The translations under genes and the position numbers were made by a program. Below are positions 60,251 to 64,000 of a stretch of DNA of 64,000 bases, piece after piece (positions within the stretch are counted from its first letter, which is position 1; every line of letters starts with the position of its first letter). This DNA comes from Bacillus marasmi (GTDB taxonomy: Bacteria; Bacillota; Bacilli; Bacillales; Cytobacillaceae): contig NZ_LR656167.1 of the NCBI RefSeq assembly GCF_902168435.1, forward strand, positions 62,001 to 126,000. The letters run 5' to 3'. The notes under the pieces were generated by a model. The model saw nothing but the letters and a program-made list of their open reading frames with translations. It had not been told where the DNA came from and ran no database searches.

Positions 60251-61122
60251 AGCTAGAAATCATTCATCAAACGAGTTATACATACGAGGAAGAGGTTGGC
60301 TACAGTGTCAATGAGATTCGTTTAACCCCAAGGACGAACTTTCGGCAATCCTGTGCCAATCATACAATAATGACTTATCCGAATACCGAATTGTTTTCCT
60401 ATCAGGACTACTTTGGTAATATTGCCCATGCCTTTACAGTGGCAAAGCCACATCGCGAGCTTATAATTAAGACACATTCAATAGTCGATACCCATGAAAA
60501 AGATCGCAATGAGTACAATCTGTTTCCTTATCGAAAAGAAGAGGATTTTTTAAAAAGTGAAAAATTTATCAATCACCATGCAGAGTTTTTATCAGCAACA
60601 CCCTATACATCGCTGACGGAAGAAGTGAAAAATTATGCAATGACCCTCTCTGGGATTGATTCAGCGGGGGGTGTCTATCAGTTGCTAAGAGAAATTTCCG
60701 AAACGATTTATTCGACTTTTATTTATGATCCAAATGCAACTCACGTACATACTACAGTAGAAGAAACATTAAAGCTCAAAAGAGGTGTATGTCAAGATTT
60801 TGCCCATCTAATGATCACGATTTGTCGGATAAAGGGTATTCCCGCCCGTTATATAAGTGGTTACCATTTTATCGGAGACCTTCAAGGTGGTCACGCTGAT
60901 TTTGAACAAGCCTCCCACGCCTGGATTGAAGCTTATGTGCCGGGTATCGGCTGGGTTGGTTTTGACCCTACTAATAACGGTTTAATCAATTGGCGCTATG
61001 TGAAGGTGGGCCATGGACGTGATTATCGTGATATCGTACCTGTCAAAGGTATCTATCAAGGCGCATCAGCGCAAACGATGACAGTTGAAGTCGATGTAAA
61101 ACTTGTAAACGATAAAAATTAA
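60247..61122 (+). CDS. Transglutaminase-like cysteine protease
   Basis: 291-aa protein with an N-terminal beta domain (about 1-100) and transglutaminase-like core. Catalytic Cys182 (RGVCQDFAHLM), His224 (SHAWIEAY) and Asp240 (GFDPTNN) form a complete triad. No signal peptide, so cytosolic. Expected to hydrolyse or transfer amide bonds, possibly on the product of the ATP-grasp ligase. Confidence 0.92.
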   Translation: MKLEIIHQTSYTYEEEVGYSVNEIRLTPRTNFRQSCANHTIMTYPNTELFSYQDYFGNIAHAFTVAKPHRELIIKTHSIVDTHEKDRNEYNLFPYRKEEDFLKSEKFINHHAEFLSATPYTSLTEEVKNYAMTLSGIDSAGGVYQLLREISETIYSTFIYDPNATHVHTTVEETLKLKRGVCQDFAHLMITICRIKGIPARYISGYHFIGDLQGGHADFEQASHAWIEAYVPGIGWVGFDPTNNGLINWRYVKVGHGRDYRDIVPVKGIYQGASAQTMTVEVDVKLVNDKN

Positions 61123-61165
61123 CAAAAAACAACCTCATCAACAAGCGATGGGGTTGTTTTGACGT
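61123..61165 (+). terminator. Terminator of the ATP-grasp operon
   Basis: AAAACAACCTCATC/GATGGGGTTGTTTT stem (one G-T pair); the second arm itself ends in TTTT. Confidence 0.7.
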
Positions 61166-61182
61166 TTAGGAGATATATTCCG

Positions 61183-61211
61183 TTGACACTATATAACGAA
61201 CGTGATATTTT
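61183..61211 (+). promoter_or_regulatory. Promoter of the sinR-like/eps operon
   Basis: TTGACA, 17-nt spacer, TATTTT. Two SinR-type palindromes lie just downstream. Confidence 0.65.
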
Positions 61212-61225
61212 ATAAGAAACGCATT

Positions 61226-61241
61226 GTTCTGTATACAGAAC
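61226..61241. promoter_or_regulatory. SinR-type palindromic operator 1
   Basis: GTTCTGTATACAGAAC, a perfect 16-bp palindrome made of two GTTCT half-sites (SinR consensus GTTCTYT), about 10 nt downstream of the expected transcription start, a roadblock position. Confidence 0.6.
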
Positions 61242-61301
61242 TGTTATTTCGGGGAATTTAAATGTATTTATTTTAAAAGCATAAAGTTTATTAGGTTGAA
61301 T

Positions 61302-61317
61302 GTTCTTTAAAGTGAAC
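61302..61317. promoter_or_regulatory. SinR-type palindromic operator 2
   Basis: GTTCTTTAAAGTGAAC; the left half matches the SinR consensus exactly and the right half has one degenerate GTTCACT. 26 nt before the regulator start. Confidence 0.6.
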
Positions 61318-61342
61318 AAATAATGCTGAACGAGGTAAAGTG

Positions 61343-61681
61343 ATGATTGGAAACATAATTAACGAACTTCGGAAAAAAAAGGGACTCTCGTTATCAGAAT
61401 TAGCTGACCGTGCAAAAATCTCAAAATCCTATTTGAGTAATATTGAACGAAATTTAAACCAAAATCCATCTATACAAGTGATGCAAAAGCTTGCTAATGT
61501 ACTTGGGGTAGATTTGAACTCCCTACTTATTCGTAAAAAAGAGGAACAGGATGAAGTAGTAAATGTAGAGGAATGGGAAGAAATTGTAAATGAGATTAAG
61601 GATTTAGAAAGAGAACAAATTAAGGAATTCAAAACGATAGTCGATTATATAAAGTGGAAAAATCAGCGTGAGATAAAATAG
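61343..61681 (+). CDS. SinR/SlrR-like biofilm master regulator
   Basis: 112-aa protein. N-terminal XRE-type HTH at about 1-65 (GLSLSELADRAKISKSYLSNIERNLNQNPSIQVMQKLA, the SinR recognition region) and a C-terminal helical hairpin at about 75-110 (VEEWEEIVNEIKDLEREQIKEF) like the SinR/SinI dimerisation domain. No sinI gene is adjacent. GAGGT lies 6 nt before ATG 61343. Directly precedes epsA (44 nt), so it is probably in the eps transcript and autoregulated through the upstream palindromes. Confidence 0.88.
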   Translation: MIGNIINELRKKKGLSLSELADRAKISKSYLSNIERNLNQNPSIQVMQKLANVLGVDLNSLLIRKKEEQDEVVNVEEWEEIVNEIKDLEREQIKEFKTIVDYIKWKNQREIK

Positions 61682-61725
61682 GTGTTTAATATAATAAACA
61701 AATTACTCATAAAAGTGGTGGGATT

Positions 61726-62424
61726 GTGGAGAAAGAAATCAATATAAAAAAATTGTTGTATGTGATTCGGAAGCGTATTTGGATTGTGATACTTCTTTCT
61801 ATATTATTCTCTATATTTGGTGGAGTCTATAGTGTGTTTTTTACAAAGCCTCTCTATGAATCATCATCACGACTTATTGTAAATGCTGAGCCAGAGTTAA
61901 TGAATACGTTAATGGTGATGATTGAGGAGCCATCTTTTTTGGAGTATGTGATTGTGGACTTGGGCTTAGAAAAGACTCCTGAACAATTAAGTGAACAAGT
62001 ATATGCAGAAAGTATTGAAGGTTCTTCAATCGTGAAAATATCGGTTATGGATGCTAACCCGCTTATGGCGAAAAAAATAGCTGATGCAACAGCCAAGGTT
62101 TTTCAAAAAGAAGTACCAAAGCTATTAGAGTTTAAAGATATATCAATTTTTTCAAAAGCAAAGCTAGGATCAAAGCCAATTAATGATGATCATGAAACTA
62201 GAATGATGCTTGGCTTTATTGTTGGATTGATTACAAGTGTCGGATTAATCTTTTTAATGAATTTCTTCGATGACACAATCAAATCAGAAAAAGAAGCTGA
62301 GCTGTTATTGGACTTGCCTGTCTTTGGGTATATATCAAAAGTCGATACTCGGCAAAAATCTGGATTAAAAAATAAGCGGATAAAAGTTAAGGTTAGGGGA
62401 GCATCACATGGAACAATTGAGTAG
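61726..62424 (+). CDS. epsA: Polysaccharide chain-length/BY-kinase modulator EpsA
   Basis: 232-aa Wzz-type membrane modulator: TM1 about 19-39, extracytoplasmic domain, TM2 about 161-182, short cytosolic tail that activates the tyrosine kinase. Conserved GGVYSVFFTKPLYESSSRLIV. GTG start after GTGGTGGG. Overlaps epsB by 17 nt. Confidence 0.9.
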   Translation: MEKEINIKKLLYVIRKRIWIVILLSILFSIFGGVYSVFFTKPLYESSSRLIVNAEPELMNTLMVMIEEPSFLEYVIVDLGLEKTPEQLSEQVYAESIEGSSIVKISVMDANPLMAKKIADATAKVFQKEVPKLLEFKDISIFSKAKLGSKPINDDHETRMMLGFIVGLITSVGLIFLMNFFDDTIKSEKEAELLLDLPVFGYISKVDTRQKSGLKNKRIKVKVRGASHGTIE

Positions 62425-63070
62425 AAAATCTACTAATGTAAGAAAAAAAATCAACCTGATCTCATCGACTAATTTTTATAGCAAAGTCCTTGAACAATAT
62501 CGTTCAATTCGAACAAACTTTAATTCTTATATAAAAGGACTTGATTACCAAACCTTGTTGATTAGTTCTCCGAATAGCGGAGAAGGAAAATCAACTATCG
62601 CTGCCAATTTTGCGATTTCTTTAACACAACAAGGAAGAAGGGTTTTGCTGATTGACGCCGATTTAAGAAAGCCAACTCTTCATTTGTCATTTAAAACGGA
62701 TAATACCTTTGGCTTATGCGATGTATTAAGAGGGAATATATTACTAGAGGATTCGATATCTAAGACTGATATCAGCAACTTAGATTTACTATCAAGCGGC
62801 TCGATTCCATATAATTCATCTGAGCTATTAGGTTCAAATGAGATGGAAAAGCTTATTGAAAAGGTTACCGGAATTTACGATGTCATTATTTTTGATGCTC
62901 CAGCATTGTTGGAAGTTGCTGATGGGAAAATAATAGCGAGTCAATGTGATGGAACAATTCTTGTTTTGAAGTGGGGAAAAACAAAAAGTGATGAGGCGTT
63001 AGAAGCGAAGAAATCACTTGAATCGACAAATGCAAAAGTTTTAGGAGTTATTTTAAACGAAAAGGATTAA
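62408..63070 (+). CDS. epsB: Tyrosine-protein kinase EpsB (CpsD/CapB family)
   Basis: 220-aa cytosolic BY-kinase. Walker A SSPNSGEGKST near 56-66, Walker A' VLLIDADLRKPT, Walker B VIIFDAPA. The C-terminus ends GVILNEKD with no tyrosine cluster, unlike typical autophosphorylating BY-kinases. Works with EpsA to control exopolysaccharide synthesis. Confidence 0.9.
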   Translation: MEQLSRKSTNVRKKINLISSTNFYSKVLEQYRSIRTNFNSYIKGLDYQTLLISSPNSGEGKSTIAANFAISLTQQGRRVLLIDADLRKPTLHLSFKTDNTFGLCDVLRGNILLEDSISKTDISNLDLLSSGSIPYNSSELLGSNEMEKLIEKVTGIYDVIIFDAPALLEVADGKIIASQCDGTILVLKWGKTKSDEALEAKKSLESTNAKVLGVILNEKD

Positions 63071-63087
63071 CAATAGTTTTTTCTGAT

Positions 63088-63114
63088 GAACATCATTAAT
63101 GTGTTCTTTTTTTG
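63088..63114 (+). terminator. Terminator between epsB and the EAR element
   Basis: GAACA-t-CATT/AATG-TGTTC stem (63088-63106, one bulged T, no spacer beyond the turn) followed by seven T residues. Overlaps a GTTCTTT SinR-type half-site (63103-63109). Confidence 0.65.
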
Positions 63115-63182
63115 GGACTAATCGTTCTATATAACGTACAAATCATTCTATATATGGAAAAATATGGTGATGTCTTCTAACC

Positions 63183-63291
63183 GGTATCAATGGAGGCACT
63201 CGGTCGTGCTGCGGGTTTAAACAACCTTAGACGTAAATCGTCATAAGTGTGATGTGAGGTGGGGTTAGATGCCCTCTACTTATTGGATACG
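63183..63291 (+). ncRNA. EAR (eps-associated RNA) processive antitermination element
   Basis: Located after epsB and before the next eps gene, exactly where the EAR (epsC RNA) lies in Bacillales. GTATC/GATAC closing pair (63184-63188 with 63286-63290), GGAGGCACTCGG, GGTTTAAACAACCTTAGACG and GAGGTGGGGTTAGATGCCCTC segments fit the motif as I remember it. It would let RNA polymerase read through terminators in the long eps operon. Confidence 0.8.
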
Positions 63292-63412
63292 ATCTGAAAA
63301 GTATCTTTGGAATTGAGATTTTTCATTATAATGTCTATTCAGATTGTATAATGAAAGTTTTCAATTAACTGCAAGCTGATTTTTTATTTAATTGAATTTG
63401 AAAAGGAGCGAA

Positions 63413-64000
63413 ATGCTGGCATGTTTTAGAGTCAATGCTGGTAAAAGAAAAATGAAAAAAATACTTTATATCACAACTGTCAGTGATACTATTAATTCCT
63501 TTTTAGTACCCCATATAGAAAAGCTAATTAGCGAGGGAAATATAGTTGATTGCGCTTGCTTTATTGATGAAGAAATTGATCCCAAGCTTCGTTCCTTGGG
63601 TGTATTAGTTCACAATGTTCCATTTACGAGAAATCCGCTCAATCCAATTAATTTTAAGGCGTATAAAGAATTGATAAAAATCCAACAGGAGCTCTACTAT
63701 GATATTGTCCATGTGCATACACCGATTGCTGCTATATATGGGAGACTGTTAAAAATAAAGTTTCCGAGAATCAGGACGATTTATACGGTCCACGGGTTTC
63801 ATTTTTATAAAGGTGCACCATTAGTTAATTGGGGCCTTTATTATCCGATTGAGAAATTCATGACAAATTATACAGATGCGATGATTACAATTAATAGCGA
63901 GGATTATAAAATTGCAAAAAAACTAAGATGTAAGGAAACTCTCATCGTAAACGGTGTAGGAGTTAATTTTGCCTCCTATAATAAAGAATTATTTGACAGG
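63413..64000 (+). CDS. epsD: EpsD-like family 4 glycosyltransferase (partial)
   Basis: 196 codons present, C-terminal part beyond the window. N-terminal GT4 Rossmann fold: KKILYITTVSDTINSFLVPH, DIVHVHTPIAAIYGRLL, TIYTVHGFHFYKG, DAMITINSEDY, VNGVGV. Transfers a sugar to a lipid-linked exopolysaccharide intermediate. Start uncertain: ATG 63413 has AAAAGGAG but only a 4-nt gap; ATG 63452 (MKKILYIT) aligns with typical family N-termini but has a weak site. No epsC-like gene lies between epsB and this one. Confidence 0.85.
   Translation, partial: MLACFRVNAGKRKMKKILYITTVSDTINSFLVPHIEKLISEGNIVDCACFIDEEIDPKLRSLGVLVHNVPFTRNPLNPINFKAYKELIKIQQELYYDIVHVHTPIAAIYGRLLKIKFPRIRTIYTVHGFHFYKGAPLVNWGLYYPIEKFMTNYTDAMITINSEDYKIAKKLRCKETLIVNGVGVNFASYNKELFDR

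Overview
The window comes from a low-GC, endospore-forming Bacillaceae chromosome (Bacillus or Neobacillus type). Evidence: a gerK-type germinant receptor operon, a CotF-like coat protein, ComK, Ecs, a coproporphyrin-dependent heme pathway (hemE-hemH-hemY), a T-box leader and AGGAGG-type ribosome binding sites. Much of the gene order follows the B. subtilis yha-yhg-yhf-yhj region: serC, hit, ecsABC, amidohydrolase; hmoB, hemEHY, yhgD, yhgE; yhfH, yhfI, lplJ; yhfN; yhzC, comK, yhjD, yhjE, sipV. Other loci are interleaved with it. No tRNA, rRNA, transposase, prophage or CRISPR array was seen.

Layout. 1-6.1 kb: serC (cut by the window edge), hit, ecsABC and an M20 amidohydrolase. 6.1-10.8 kb: PAP2 phosphatase, a two-component system and a large ion or carboxylate transporter. 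10.9-18.3 kb: heme monooxygenase, heme biosynthesis, and a TetR/YhgE pair with recognisable operators. 18.5-23.8 kb: YhfH zinc protein, MBL hydrolase, lipoate ligase and a TrpXYZ-like ABC importer. 23.9-28.1 kb: germinant receptor operon. 28-39 kb: quinone oxidoreductase, rRNA methyltransferase, thioredoxin-like, TolB-like and AlkD-like proteins, KtrD, BrnQ behind a T-box, AzlCD, M48 protease. 39-43 kb: YhzC, ComK, YhjD, TagU, YhjE, SipV.

43-57 kb is the most interesting part. A 1077-aa MalT-like ATPase/TPR/BTAD regulator precedes a complete branched-chain-type ABC importer (five genes), a KAS III-like thiolase, an alpha/beta hydrolase, a FabG-like SDR and, after a repeat-rich gap, an acyl-CoA synthetase. 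The promoters of the importer operon and of the synthetase carry the same architecture: TGTAACT, 4 nt, TGTAACT, 9 nt, then a TATNAT -10 box. Heptamer direct repeats with an 11-bp period just upstream of -10 are the known signature of SARP/BTAD activators. The regulator, importer, enzymes and synthetase are therefore likely one regulon for uptake and CoA-dependent metabolism of an unidentified carboxylate.

57-64 kb: truncated hemoglobin; a conserved trio (circularly permuted ATP-grasp, alpha-E, transglutaminase); then a SinR-like regulator with GTTCT-type palindromes leading into an eps exopolysaccharide operon (epsA, epsB, terminator, EAR antitermination RNA, EpsD-like glycosyltransferase cut by the window end). 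Four copies of a palindrome with a GGGGGACTGTCCCCC-type core sit at gene 3' ends at three loci. A 204-bp tandem repeat and an array of decaying micro-ORFs fill two otherwise gene-free stretches.
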